Below, one piece after another: positions 42,192-51,800 of a stretch of 64,000 nt of DNA. A model generated the notes under the pieces. The model was not told the DNA's origin. It did not search any database and worked only from the letters and a program-made list of their open reading frames with translations. How positions within the stretch are numbered: position 1 is the first letter of the stretch; every line of letters starts with the position of its first letter. A program made the position numbers and the translations under genes. Source of the DNA: HGM04593 sp045661205 (GTDB lineage: Bacteria; Bacteroidota; Bacteroidia; Bacteroidales; Bacteroidaceae); assembly GCA_045661205.1 (NCBI GenBank), contig JAZRFE010000042.1, positions 42,361 through 106,360 on the forward strand. The letters run 5' to 3'.

Positions 42192-43148
42192 TTATTTCCA
42201 GCCCAAAGCCGATGCGCCAAGAACTGCTGCGTCTGCGCCCGAAAGGCTCGACTGAAGAATCTCTACTTTGTTTTTCCAGAATGAAACAACCTTCTCGTTC
42301 ATGCGTGTGCGGATGGGAGAGAGCAACAACTCGCCGGCATTTGCAAGACCACCGAAGAGGATGATTGCCTGAGGTACAGAGAATGCAATGAAGTCGCAGA
42401 ATGCCTCACCGAGGATTGCTCCTGTAAACTCAAAGAGCTCTTTTGCAAAAGCATCGCCTGCCATGGCAGCATCATAAATCATTTTAGATGTAAGTTCATC
42501 CATAGGAACATCGCGAAGTACAGTTGCATCGTCGCGTGTCACAAGCCATTTCTTGGCAGTGCGCACAAAGCCTGTTGCCGAAGCGTATGTTTCGAGACAG
42601 TCGATGCGACCGCAACCACACTGGCGACCCTCGCGCTCGTAAGCTGTAACGTGGCCAAGCTCACCTGCAAGACCGTCGTAACCATAGATGAGGTTACCAC
42701 CTGAAACAATACCGCTACCCACACCTGTACCGAGAGTAATAACGATAAAATCGCGCATACCCTTTGCAGCACCATATTTCATTTCGCCGATAGCTGCTGC
42801 ATTGGCATCATTAGTCACCTTTGCAGGCAGACCACATTTCTCTGTAAGCATGCGACCGAGAGGTACACGACCTTTCCAGGGGAGATTGGCTGCATTTTCA
42901 ATGTCACCGCTATAATAGTTACCCATGGGAGCACCTACACCAATGCCATCAATATCATCCATTGACACAGCATTTTCAACTGCCAATTTCTTGATAACAG
43001 CCGATACGACATCAACATAATCCTCAAGTTCTTTATATTTCTGAGTTTTTACAGAATCGTCTTTGGCTATAATCTTGCCGTTCACATCTACAAGACCGAT
43101 AACGGTGTTTGTACCGCCAAGGTCAATACCTATTACATAATTTGCCAT
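42192..43148 (-). CDS. ROK-family sugar kinase (glucokinase-like)
   Basis: The protein has 318 residues. The N-terminal phosphate-binding motif is GIDLGGTNTVIGL. The ROK region has GVGAPMG, NDANAAAIGE, VITLGTGVGSG and the zinc motif CGCGRIDCLETYAS with its Cys residues. It phosphorylates a hexose or amino-sugar with ATP in the cytoplasm. Specificity for glucose, N-acetylglucosamine or N-acetylmannosamine cannot be decided. It lies in a region rich in glycan genes. A -7 element TAATTTTG lies upstream on the minus strand (43177-43184). Confidence 0.85.
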   Translation of the reverse strand: MANYVIGIDLGGTNTVIGLVDVNGKIIAKDDSVKTQKYKELEDYVDVVSAVIKKLAVENAVSMDDIDGIGVGAPMGNYYSGDIENAANLPWKGRVPLGRMLTEKCGLPAKVTNDANAAAIGEMKYGAAKGMRDFIVITLGTGVGSGIVSGGNLIYGYDGLAGELGHVTAYEREGRQCGCGRIDCLETYASATGFVRTAKKWLVTRDDATVLRDVPMDELTSKMIYDAAMAGDAFAKELFEFTGAILGEAFCDFIAFSVPQAIILFGGLANAGELLLSPIRTRMNEKVVSFWKNKVEILQSSLSGADAAVLGASALGWK

Positions 43149-43176
43149 ATTATTGATTTTAAAGTTTTCAATTTGT

Positions 43177-43184
43177 CAAAATTA
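43177..43184 (-). promoter_or_regulatory. -7 element for the ROK-kinase gene
   Basis: TAATTTTG on the minus strand fits TAnnTTTG, 28 bases before the start codon. The -33 element is unclear. Confidence 0.4.
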
Positions 43185-43287
43185 CACAGTTTTTTTATAT
43201 ATCACGACATTTTTTGGGAAAATTACATTTTTTTCTAAAAATAACTAAAAAAGAGAAGAGGTTGCTTTTCAAAATCTAGTTTTTTCA

Positions 43288-43295
43288 TACATTTG
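43288..43295 (+). promoter_or_regulatory. -7 element for the GH109-like gene
   Basis: TACATTTG fits TAnnTTTG, 63 bases before the start codon. A TTG lies 23 bases upstream, slightly beyond the usual spacing. Confidence 0.45.
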
Positions 43296-43358
43296 CATAA
43301 AACTCACATAAGAGTAGAATCTATAAATATGCCAATAATTTAATACAAACTACAAGAT

Positions 43359-44837
43359 ATGAGAACAACAAAATTCATTTTCCGCTCATTGCTATTGGCA
43401 ATGTGTGCTATTTTTGTAGGATGCAACTGTCCGCAAAACAATTCACAAGAGGGCAAATTCAAAGCCAGCGTAGGATATAAGATTATAGATGGTACCATTG
43501 TGCTCGACGAGCCTCAGCGTGTCGCAGGCCAGAAAAGCGTACTCGAGTTCAGAGCCAAACCTCTGGAGACTGTTCGTGTGGGATTCGTTGGTTTGGGTAT
43601 GCGCGGCCCGGGAGCGGTTCACCGCTTCTCACAGATGGAGGGCGTTGCCATAAACGGACTTTGTGACAAATATGCCGACAGAGCAGAAAAATGTCAGGTT
43701 TACCTTGAGAATGCAGGAATGCCTAAAGCTAAGATTTACAGCACCGACGAGGGCTACAAACAGTTGTGCGAGAGCGACGACATCGACCTCGTTTACATAG
43801 CTACATCATGGCAGATGCACGTTCCCGTTGCCCTTTATGCAATGGAGCACGGCAAGCACGTTGCCATTGAGGTACCCAGCGCAAATACCGTTGAGGAGTG
43901 CTGGCAGTTGGTAGACGCAGCCGAGCGCAATCAGGTGCACTGTATGATTCTCGAAAACTGCTGCTACGACCACTTTGAACTTACAACCCTCAACATGGCA
44001 CAGCAGGGTGTATTCGGCGAGATTCTTCATGCCGAAGGTGCTTACATTCACAACCTGGAGCCTTTCTGGAAAGCATACGCCGACAACTGGCGTCTCGAAT
44101 ACAACCAGGCTAACAACGGCGACCTCTACGCCACACATGGCATCGGCCCCAACTGTCAGGCTATGAACATACACCGAGGCGACAAACTTGACGTGCTTGT
44201 TGCTATGTCAACAAAATCGGTGAACGGAACAAAAATAGTAAGAGAGCAGATGGGCGAAAAGGCTGACACTTGCATGCATGGCGACCAGATTAACACCCTT
44301 ATACGCACAAACAAGGGCTACACAATAGATATGCAGCACAACGTGATGACTCCCCGCCCTTACAGTCGTATGTATCAACTTGTCGGCACAGAGGGATACG
44401 CAAACAAATATCCCATCCAAGGCTACACATTCAAGCTCGACCAGCTTAAGGCTATCGCAACCGAGGAGACAGGCACTCCCAACATCGAGAAGCTCGACCA
44501 CCACAGTTTCGCTCCTGCTGACGTTGTAAGCGAAATGACCGAGAAGTACAAACACCCCGTTCAGAAACAGCTTGTAAACGGAGTACCCTTGCAGGAGTAT
44601 TCAAAGAGCGTAGGCGGACATGGAGGCATGGACTTCATCATGGACTACCGCCTTGTATACTGCTTGCGTAACGGTCTGCCCCTTGACATGGACGTATACG
44701 ATGCTGCCGAGTGGAGCTCTATGGGTGAGCTTACAAGAATCTCTATTGAGAATGGAAGCATGCCTGTAAAAGTGCCCGACTTCACACGCGGAGAGTGGAA
44801 TAAGCTGAAAGAGCTTAAATTCTATTTTGCTGAATAA
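43359..44837 (+). CDS. GH109-like alpha-N-acetylgalactosaminidase (Gfo/Idh/MocA fold), lipoprotein
   Basis: The protein has 492 residues. A signal peptide ends at a lipobox (FVGC, Cys near 22), so it is lipid-anchored. The NAD-binding motif is VGFVGLGMRG. The second domain carries HGIGPNCQAMNIHRGDKL, where the His is a GH109 hallmark, and YIATSWQMHVPVA. GH109 enzymes release terminal alpha-linked GalNAc from glycans by an NAD-dependent mechanism. Some close members have other sugar targets. It lies 18 bases before a phosphotransferase gene that may phosphorylate the released sugar. Confidence 0.82.
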   Translation: MRTTKFIFRSLLLAMCAIFVGCNCPQNNSQEGKFKASVGYKIIDGTIVLDEPQRVAGQKSVLEFRAKPLETVRVGFVGLGMRGPGAVHRFSQMEGVAINGLCDKYADRAEKCQVYLENAGMPKAKIYSTDEGYKQLCESDDIDLVYIATSWQMHVPVALYAMEHGKHVAIEVPSANTVEECWQLVDAAERNQVHCMILENCCYDHFELTTLNMAQQGVFGEILHAEGAYIHNLEPFWKAYADNWRLEYNQANNGDLYATHGIGPNCQAMNIHRGDKLDVLVAMSTKSVNGTKIVREQMGEKADTCMHGDQINTLIRTNKGYTIDMQHNVMTPRPYSRMYQLVGTEGYANKYPIQGYTFKLDQLKAIATEETGTPNIEKLDHHSFAPADVVSEMTEKYKHPVQKQLVNGVPLQEYSKSVGGHGGMDFIMDYRLVYCLRNGLPLDMDVYDAAEWSSMGELTRISIENGSMPVKVPDFTRGEWNKLKELKFYFAE

Positions 44838-44855
44838 TAAAAAATAGTATATACT

Positions 44856-45944
44856 ATGACAACAATTAACATGCAAGCCATTGCCGAGAAATTTGCCATC
44901 GAGGGCACAATAGCCGATATTAGGGCATTGGGCGAGGGTTTCATCAACGATACTTTTATTGTAAAGACCGAGGGCGATGCCCCCAACTACATACTTCAGC
45001 GCAAGAACCACGCCATTTTCCCTGACGTGCCCGCAATGATGGACAACATTCAGCGTGTAACCACACACATCAAGGCAAAGGTTGCAGCAGCCGGAGGCGA
45101 CCCCATGCGCGAAGTGCTCACAGTAGTTCCTGCCAAAGATGGCAAGCTCTACCACAAAGAGGGAGAGAACTATTGGGCGGTATGCACCTTCATCGAGGGT
45201 TCGGTGACACACGACGTTGCCGACACTCCCCGACTCGCATTCATGGGTGGCAAGGGAATAGGTCGTTTCCAGGCACAGCTTGCCGACTTCACCGAGCCTC
45301 TTGCTGAGGTAATCAAAGGTTTCCACAATATACGCTGGCGTTTCCAGCAGTGGGACGAGGCTCTTGCCGCCGACAAAGCTGGCCGCAAGGCAGAACTTGC
45401 AACGGAAATTGAGTGGATAGAGTCGCGTCGCGAAAAGATGCTTGAGTTTTGGACTATGGTAGAAGATGGTCGTCTGCCCCTGCGTGTCACACACAACGAC
45501 ACCAAGCTGAGCAACATCCTCTTTGACCAAAACGACGAAGTTCTTTGCGTCATCGACCTTGACACTGTGATGAGTAGCACCTCTCTCAACGACTTTGGCG
45601 ATGCTATACGTTCTTACACAAACACAGGCGCTGAAGACGACGAGGACCTGAGCCGCGTTTCGATGAACATCGACACATTCAAGCACTACACTGCCGGTTA
45701 CTTGTCGGAGCGTTGTGCATCGATGACCGAGACCGAAAAAGAGTGGCTGGCATTCTCGGCACTCTACATCACCTACGAGCAGGTGCTCCGTTTCCTCATG
45801 GACTACATCGACGGCGACACATACTACAAGACACGTTACCCCAAACACAACCTTGTACGCACCGCCGCACAGTACAAACTGCTCACAAGCATGGAGGAAC
45901 AATATCCCGAAATGCAGAAGATTGTAAAAGAGCTTGCGAAATAA
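44856..45944 (+). CDS. Aminoglycoside phosphotransferase-fold kinase, likely N-acetylhexosamine kinase
   Basis: The protein has 362 residues of the protein-kinase-like APH fold. The catalytic loop is THNDTKLSNILFD (HxD and Asn) and the metal motif CVIDLDTV. The N-terminal ATP region has GEGFINDTFIV. Bacteroidales versions next to GH109 genes are probably N-acetylhexosamine 1-kinases (NahK-like), which phosphorylate GalNAc or GlcNAc at C1. This substrate is an inference from position. It has no signal peptide. It follows the GH109-like gene by 18 bases, and a very strong terminator closes the unit. Confidence 0.75.
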   Translation: MTTINMQAIAEKFAIEGTIADIRALGEGFINDTFIVKTEGDAPNYILQRKNHAIFPDVPAMMDNIQRVTTHIKAKVAAAGGDPMREVLTVVPAKDGKLYHKEGENYWAVCTFIEGSVTHDVADTPRLAFMGGKGIGRFQAQLADFTEPLAEVIKGFHNIRWRFQQWDEALAADKAGRKAELATEIEWIESRREKMLEFWTMVEDGRLPLRVTHNDTKLSNILFDQNDEVLCVIDLDTVMSSTSLNDFGDAIRSYTNTGAEDDEDLSRVSMNIDTFKHYTAGYLSERCASMTETEKEWLAFSALYITYEQVLRFLMDYIDGDTYYKTRYPKHNLVRTAAQYKLLTSMEEQYPEMQKIVKELAK

Positions 45945-45956
45945 CCACACAAGCAT

Positions 45957-46002
45957 ATAAAACAAATAACGGGCACCCGAGGGTGCCCGTTATTTGTTTT
46001 AT
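45957..46002. terminator. Bidirectional terminator between the kinase gene and kbl
   Basis: Arms of 22 bases (45957-45978 and 45981-46002) pair perfectly around a GA centre, with A/T ends on both sides. It ends two converging genes. Confidence 0.95.
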
Positions 46003-46016
46003 AGCTATTCGAGTAA

Positions 46017-47207
46017 TTACTTGATTACGCCAAGCTCTTTACCAACCTTGATGAAGGCTGCGATAGCCTTGTCGAGGTGCTCTTTCTCGTGAGCAGCAGA
46101 GAGCTGCACGCGGATGCGAGCCTGACCCTTGGGAACAACAGGATAGTAGAAACCTGTAACGAAGATACCCTCCTCGGCCATCTTAGATGCAAACACCTGT
46201 GAAAGTTTAGCATCGTAGAGCATCACTGCGCAGATAGCAGACTGTGTAGGCTTGATGTCGAAGCCGGCAGCCAACATCTTCTCGCGGAAGTATGTAACAT
46301 TGTCCTGCTGTTTTGTGTGAAGCTCGTTGCTCTCGGCAAGCATCTTGAATACCTCGATAGAAGCTCCAACCACCGAGGGGGGAATAGAGTTAGAGAAGAG
46401 GTAGGGACGTGAACGCTGACGCAACATGTCGATAATCTCTTTGCGACCTGTTGTAAAGCCACCGACTGCACCACCGAATGCCTTTCCAAGTGTACCTGTG
46501 AAAATATCGATGCGACCATAGCAATCGAACTGCTCGGCAACACCGCGACCTGTCTTACCCACAACACCTGCTGAGTGGCTCTCGTCTACCATTACAAGAG
46601 CATCGTATTTCTCGGCAAGTTCACAGATTTTGTCCATGGGAGCTACATTACCGTCCATTGAGAATACACCATCGGTAACGATGATACGATAACGCTGAGC
46701 CTGCGCCTCCTGCAAGCAACGCTCGAGGTCGGCCATGTCAGCATTGGCATATCTGTAACGCTGTGCCTTGCACAAACGCACACCGTCAATGATTGAAGCG
46801 TGGTTGAGAGCATCGGAAATGATTGCATCCTCGGCTGTAAAAAGAGGCTCAAATACACCACCGTTAGCATCGAAACATGCTGCGTAGAGAATTGTGTCCT
46901 CTGTGTGGAAGAAGTCAGAGATAGCCTTCTCCAACTGTTTGTGCAAGTCCTGTGTACCGCAGATGAAACGTACCGATGACATTCCGAAACCGCGAGAAGC
47001 CATAGCATCCTGAGCTGCCTTAATCAGGCGGGGAGAATTAGAAAGGCCAAGATAGTTGTTTGCACAGAAGTTCAAAGCCTTAGAACCATCGGCAAGAGTA
47101 ATTTCGGCCGACTGAGACGATTCAATGTTACGCTCTTTCTTGTAGAGACCGGCCTCTTCGATAGCAGCCAGCTCATCCTTTAAATACTGTTGAAATTTAC
47201 CGTACAT
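46017..47207 (-). CDS. kbl: Glycine C-acetyltransferase (2-amino-3-ketobutyrate CoA ligase)
   Basis: The protein has 396 residues, usual for Kbl. It cleaves 2-amino-3-ketobutyrate with CoA to glycine and acetyl-CoA. It is a PLP enzyme of the alpha-oxoamine synthase group: NFCANNYLGLSN near residue 45, DGVFSMDG, VDESHSAGVVG and TGTLGKAFGGAVGG with the Schiff-base Lys. It is divergent from tdh, the preceding step of the pathway, and shares its 260-base upstream region, so joint regulation is likely. Confidence 0.95.
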   Translation of the reverse strand: MYGKFQQYLKDELAAIEEAGLYKKERNIESSQSAEITLADGSKALNFCANNYLGLSNSPRLIKAAQDAMASRGFGMSSVRFICGTQDLHKQLEKAISDFFHTEDTILYAACFDANGGVFEPLFTAEDAIISDALNHASIIDGVRLCKAQRYRYANADMADLERCLQEAQAQRYRIIVTDGVFSMDGNVAPMDKICELAEKYDALVMVDESHSAGVVGKTGRGVAEQFDCYGRIDIFTGTLGKAFGGAVGGFTTGRKEIIDMLRQRSRPYLFSNSIPPSVVGASIEVFKMLAESNELHTKQQDNVTYFREKMLAAGFDIKPTQSAICAVMLYDAKLSQVFASKMAEEGIFVTGFYYPVVPKGQARIRVQLSAAHEKEHLDKAIAAFIKVGKELGVIK

Positions 47208-47254
47208 TTTATTAAAATTTTATGGGTTTGCATTTCATTATTCCTATCAAACTA

Positions 47255-47262
47255 CAAAATTA
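47255..47262 (-). promoter_or_regulatory. -7 element for kbl
   Basis: TAATTTTG on the minus strand fits TAnnTTTG, 47 bases before the start codon. A weak TTCG lies about 20 bases upstream. Confidence 0.45.
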
Positions 47263-47388
47263 CTTTTTTTCATTCAGAAATACGAAAAATTTTTATAAAA
47301 AAACCAATAAAATCGCATAGTTGATTTTTAAACATACACAACATAAAAAAATAGGCTTAAAATGAAGCAATATACTAAAAACAAAATG

Positions 47389-47396
47389 TATATTTG
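47389..47396 (+). promoter_or_regulatory. -7 element for tdh
   Basis: TATATTTG fits TAnnTTTG, 71 bases before the ATG. It supports the ATG at 47468 over the TTG at 47432 less firmly than homology does, because both lie downstream of it. Confidence 0.5.
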
Positions 47397-47467
47397 CATG
47401 TTGTTTTGCGACGTACACAAAACAGACTTTTTTGCAATATAATTTACAAACAAATATCAATCACAAA

Positions 47468-48493
47468 ATGAAAGCGTTAGTTAAGAAAGAAGCCCAGAAG
47501 GGTATTTGGTTGGAAGAGGTTCCCATGCCCGAAGTTGGCGTGAACGATGTGCTCATAAAGATTAAGAAGACCGCCATTTGCGGTACCGACCTTCACATCT
47601 ACAAGTGGGACGAGTGGAGCCAGAAAACCATCAAAACTCCCATGACTATCGGTCACGAGTATGTAGGCGTTGTTGCCGAGGTAGGCCCCGGTGTTCGTAA
47701 CATCAAGGTTGGCGACCGCGTAACAGGCGAAGGCCACATTGCATGCGGACACTGCCGTAACTGCCGTCGTGGTTTGCAGCATATCTGCGAGAACAGCATC
47801 GGCGTAGGTGTCAATCGCGACGGTGCATTTGCCGAGTACCTCTGCATCCCCGAGAGCAACGTGGTGAAACTCGACGACCGCATTTCGGATGACATGGCAG
47901 CTATCATGGACCCCTTTGGTAACGCTACACACACAGCACTTTCTTTCCCCTTGCTTGGCGAAGACGTGCTCATCACAGGAGCAGGTCTCATCGGCACTAT
48001 GGCAACAGCCATTGCTAAATTTGCAGGTGCAAAGAACATCGTTGTAACCGACCTCAGCGACTACCGTCTTGACATTGCCAAGAAGATGGGTGCTACATGC
48101 ACTGTAAACGCATCGAAAGGCGAAACTGTTCAGGGCGCAATGGAGAAGCTCGGCATCCGTGGCTTCGACGTAGGTTTGGAGATGTCAGGTGCTCCCGTAG
48201 CTTTCCGCGAAATGGTAGCAAAGATGTACAACGGTTCTAAGATTGCCCAGCTTGGTATTCTCCCCCCCACAACAACAGTAGACTGGAGCGAAATTATCTT
48301 CAAGGCTCTTACCATCAAAGGTATCTACGGCCGCGAGATGTGGGAGACATGGTACAAGATGGAGCAGATGCTCATTTCGGGTCTTGACCTTTCACCCGTT
48401 ATCACACACCACTTCCCCATCGCCGACTTCCAGAAGGGCTTCGACGTAATGGAGTCAGGTCAGTGCGGTAAGGTTATCCTTGATTGGGAATAA
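47468..48493 (+). CDS. tdh: L-threonine 3-dehydrogenase
   Basis: About 341 residues from the ATG. It oxidises L-threonine with NAD to 2-amino-3-ketobutyrate, the substrate of kbl. It is a zinc medium-chain dehydrogenase: ICGTDLHIYKWDEW and GHEYVG hold catalytic zinc ligands, CGHCRNCRRGLQHIC the four structural-zinc Cys, and TGAGLIGTMA the NAD fold. The N-terminus MKALVKK is the usual Tdh start. The longer frame from a TTG adds 12 residues not expected in the family. It is followed by the tandem palindromes. Confidence 0.95.
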   Translation: MKALVKKEAQKGIWLEEVPMPEVGVNDVLIKIKKTAICGTDLHIYKWDEWSQKTIKTPMTIGHEYVGVVAEVGPGVRNIKVGDRVTGEGHIACGHCRNCRRGLQHICENSIGVGVNRDGAFAEYLCIPESNVVKLDDRISDDMAAIMDPFGNATHTALSFPLLGEDVLITGAGLIGTMATAIAKFAGAKNIVVTDLSDYRLDIAKKMGATCTVNASKGETVQGAMEKLGIRGFDVGLEMSGAPVAFREMVAKMYNGSKIAQLGILPPTTTVDWSEIIFKALTIKGIYGREMWETWYKMEQMLISGLDLSPVITHHFPIADFQKGFDVMESGQCGKVILDWE

Positions 48494-48500
48494 TTTTTGT

Positions 48501-48798
48501 ACAAAAATTATCGACAAGTTGAGCAGCAACAGTCGCGCGAGGGCGGATAAAATGCGCGCCGCGCAGGATGCGAAAAGCGAGACTTGTCAATAATCAATAA
48601 CACAAAAATTATCGACAAGGCGAGTAGCAACAGTCGCGCGAGGGCGGATAAAATGCGCGCCGCGCGGGATGCGAAAAGCGAGACTTGTCAATAATCAATA
48701 ACACAAAAATTATCGACAAGGCGAGTAGCAAAAGGTCGCGCGAAGCGTGGATATAAATCACGCCGCGCGGGTTGCGAATAACGAGCCTTGTCAATAAC
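48501..48798 (+). repeat. Three tandem long-palindrome units after tdh
   Basis: Three units with a period of 101 bases begin at 48501, 48602 and 48703. Each holds an imperfect hairpin (48508-48593, 48609-48694, 48710-48797) with outer arms TTATCGACAAG and CTTGTCAATAA (10 of 11 pairs, extended by GC in unit 3), and a G/C-rich inner part. In units 1 and 2 the tip is formed by GGCG with CGCC. In unit 3 by GCGTG with CACGC. The units are far more G/C-rich than the surrounding intergenic DNA. No gene is present. Confidence 0.88.
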
Positions 48799-48812
48799 TA
48801 ACTTTTATAGAC

Positions 48813-48857
48813 AAAAAATAGAGCCTCAAAGTTTTAAACTTTGAGGCTCTATTTTTC
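48813..48857. terminator. Bidirectional terminator between the repeats and the GH2 gene
   Basis: A near-perfect palindrome with core arms GAGCCTCAAAG (48821-48831) and CTTTGAGGCTC (48839-48849) has A runs to the left and T runs to the right. It ends the converging tdh-side RNA and the GH2 gene. Confidence 0.92.
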
Positions 48858-48862
48858 ATACA

Positions 48863-51800
48863 CTATCGTTTCACAAACGACAAACGCAACTTGTATTTCA
48901 TAGGTTTGTTAGGCACACGATACTTTTCTATTGTATCGACATCGTATCCGCAACTTGCATTACCAATACCACGCAGAGCCGCATCAAGATGCAGGACAAT
49001 GTAGGGTGATTTTTCGGCTTCCCACAGATGACGCGCCTTCATGAGCGCAGCATCGGTGTAACGAAGTGCCGAGAAGGAGCAGTCGCCACTGAGCACCTTC
49101 ACATTGAGTCCTGCACCACGAGAGTTTGTGAGAGAGAGTTCACGCAGCCCCTCGCGATTGCCACAGCTCTGAGGTTTCACATATTTACCACCCATATCAT
49201 CCACAGTTGTCTTGTAACGACCCAACATCACACCCGCCTTGCGGTCATTAGCGTTCTCCCAAGGGCCGTAAGCATAGTAATCGACATTGCTGTATTCGGG
49301 ATTGATATAAGAGAGCAATCCTACACGACGCAGATTGGAAGAAGCGGGAGTAAACTCGGCCTCAACATCCACTTCGCCATAATTGTAGAACCGGTACACG
49401 ATGACCGTAGAGCAGAGTTTGCCACCACGTTTTACACAAAGGTCGAGACTTCTGTTCTCGTAGTTCTTGGCAAAGGAGATTTCGGCACAACTGTCGTTTT
49501 GAGCATCAGTGCGGTTGTAACGATCGTTCTCTATCCAACGATGATTGTCGTAAACAAAACTATTGCTATCGACAAAATTGTGTCCGCGCATCTGCAACGA
49601 AAGCAACGCACCGCTCTTTGAGCAGAATTTTGCAGTCAGTTTCTTATTATATATTATAATTGTATCGTTCAACACTCGCATCTCGGGCAGCTTGACATTG
49701 GTTGTGGCAGAAGGTTCGCCATTAGCAGCTGCACTCTCTTTTGTTTCAACGGCAGAGAAACCGACAAAAGGTATTTCATCACAAGCCTCGTTCCACTTAC
49801 GCTCGGCAAGAATATACTGCTCTATTGCCTCTACATGTCCGGCAGCACACCAACGTGTATTTTCGCGACGCGCAAGAGCAAGATTCATCAACATTTCATT
49901 GTCTTTGATATTTGATGTGGGGAATTTCAAGTTCATTTTGACCGACTCACCGGGAGCTACGTTGGGCATGGGCAGTGTAGTACTCTTCACCACCTTGCCG
50001 TTTATCAACGATTGCACCTGCAAATTAAAGGCAGAGAGGTTGGTAAAGGCATACTTGTTGCGTATCTCCACCGTTGCATAACCATGTTCGCGGTCGATAG
50101 AATGAAGTTTGAAGGCAACATATTCGTATGCTCCCTTCACCTCTTTTAACTTGGGAGTCTCTTCGCGGTTAGCAGTGATTATACCGTTTGAGCAGAAATT
50201 ACCCTGGTGAGGACCGGGATAGTCGTAACCCGTGTGCAAACGACCCAGGCATGTGCCCGCCTTAATCTCGGCCGGGTCGTATATTGCCTGATCGACCCAG
50301 TCCCATATGCAACCGCCGGCTGTGGCATTGCTGTTTTCTATAAATTCCCAATACTCGGGTAGGTTGCCTATGGCATTACCCATAGCATGGGCATATTCGC
50401 AGATGAACATGGGCTTGTCGAGGTTGCTTGTATTCTCGCGCATCCACGCCATTCCCGGGTACATCTTAGAATATACGTCGCTATATAAACCACCACCGAA
50501 GGGGCGGCCGCCACTGTACGAGCCTTCGTAATGTACGGGGCGGGGGTCGAGACGGTGAGCCGCCTCGTAGCAATATTTGAAATTGCTACCGTTACCACAC
50601 TCGTTACCCATGCTCCAGAAAATTACCGATGGGTGATTGCGGTCGCGCAACACCATGCGCTCAATTCTATCGACAAAGGCGGGAATCCACGAGGGGATGC
50701 TGCTTATGGAATTATTTGCGTGGTCTTCGAGGTCGGCCTCGTCCATGCAGTAGAGTCCGTAGTAGTCGAACATGGCATACATACGTGCGGCATTGGGATA
50801 GTGCGAGGTGCGAATGGTATTGATGTTGTTACGTTTCATCAGAATAACATCCTGCAACATCACAGCTGTGGGTATGGCGCGTCCATAGAGAGGATGCGAG
50901 TCGTGACGATTGACACCCTTGAACATCACACGTTCGCCGTTTACAAAAATCTGCGAGTTTTTAATCTCTATGTGTCGGAAGCCGTAGTAGGTAGAAAATG
51001 CCATTTCGCACTTGCTATCAGCCGACATTCCGTCGCGCTGCTCAATCTCTACTTTGTAGAGGTTGGGAGTCTCGGCACTCCAACGCTGTACCTTTTCGAG
51101 AATGGGAAATTTCAATTCAATATGCTTAAGCGTGTCGGCAGATGTAACCCCTGTACCAAACTCTGTTGCACCTACTAACTTGCCATCAGGATTATATACA
51201 CTTATTACATAATACTTTGCAACGTTTGCGCGGTCGCGGTTGTCGATTTCGAGAGCAACATTCAGTTGCAGCAGAGAATCGGCATCCGAGGGCACAGCCT
51301 GCAAATTTTCGGTTGTGATATAGTGGTCGCGCACCGACACTTTGGGTACATTATATAAATATACGTCGCGGAAGATACCGCTCATGCGGAACATATCCTG
51401 ACACTCGAGATAGGAGCCGTCGCTCCAGCGGAACACCTGAACGGCGAGACGGTTCTCGCCCTTACGCAAATATTTTGTAATATCAAACTCGGCAACATTG
51501 TTTGCTCCCTGAGTATATCCCACATATTGACCGTTAAGATATACAAAGGCTGCGCTATAAATTCCGCCGAAGTGTATAAAGGTGCGCTTACCGTCCCATG
51601 TGTCGGGCACAGAGAAAGTGCGCACGTAAGAGCCGACAGGGTTAATGCCGTAGTTCTTGCCACCGTCGTTGAAGCCGGGACGAGCCTTAATAAAAGGAGG
51701 AGTGTTCGAGTGGGGGTACTCTACATTGCAGTAGATGGGGTGGTCGTAGCCATGCATCTCCCAGTTGGAGGGTACGGGAATCTCATCCCATGCTGAGACG

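Noticed and set aside
44601..45965. A 454-residue minus-strand open frame opposite the phosphotransferase gene
   Set aside because: It is antisense to a well-supported kinase gene, crosses into the GH109-like gene and has no recognisable domain. Codon bias of the real gene explains it.
48609..48794. A 61-residue minus-strand open frame inside the tandem palindromes
   Set aside because: It follows from the repeat sequence itself, has no start context, and shows low-complexity residues. The DNA is better explained as hairpin repeats.
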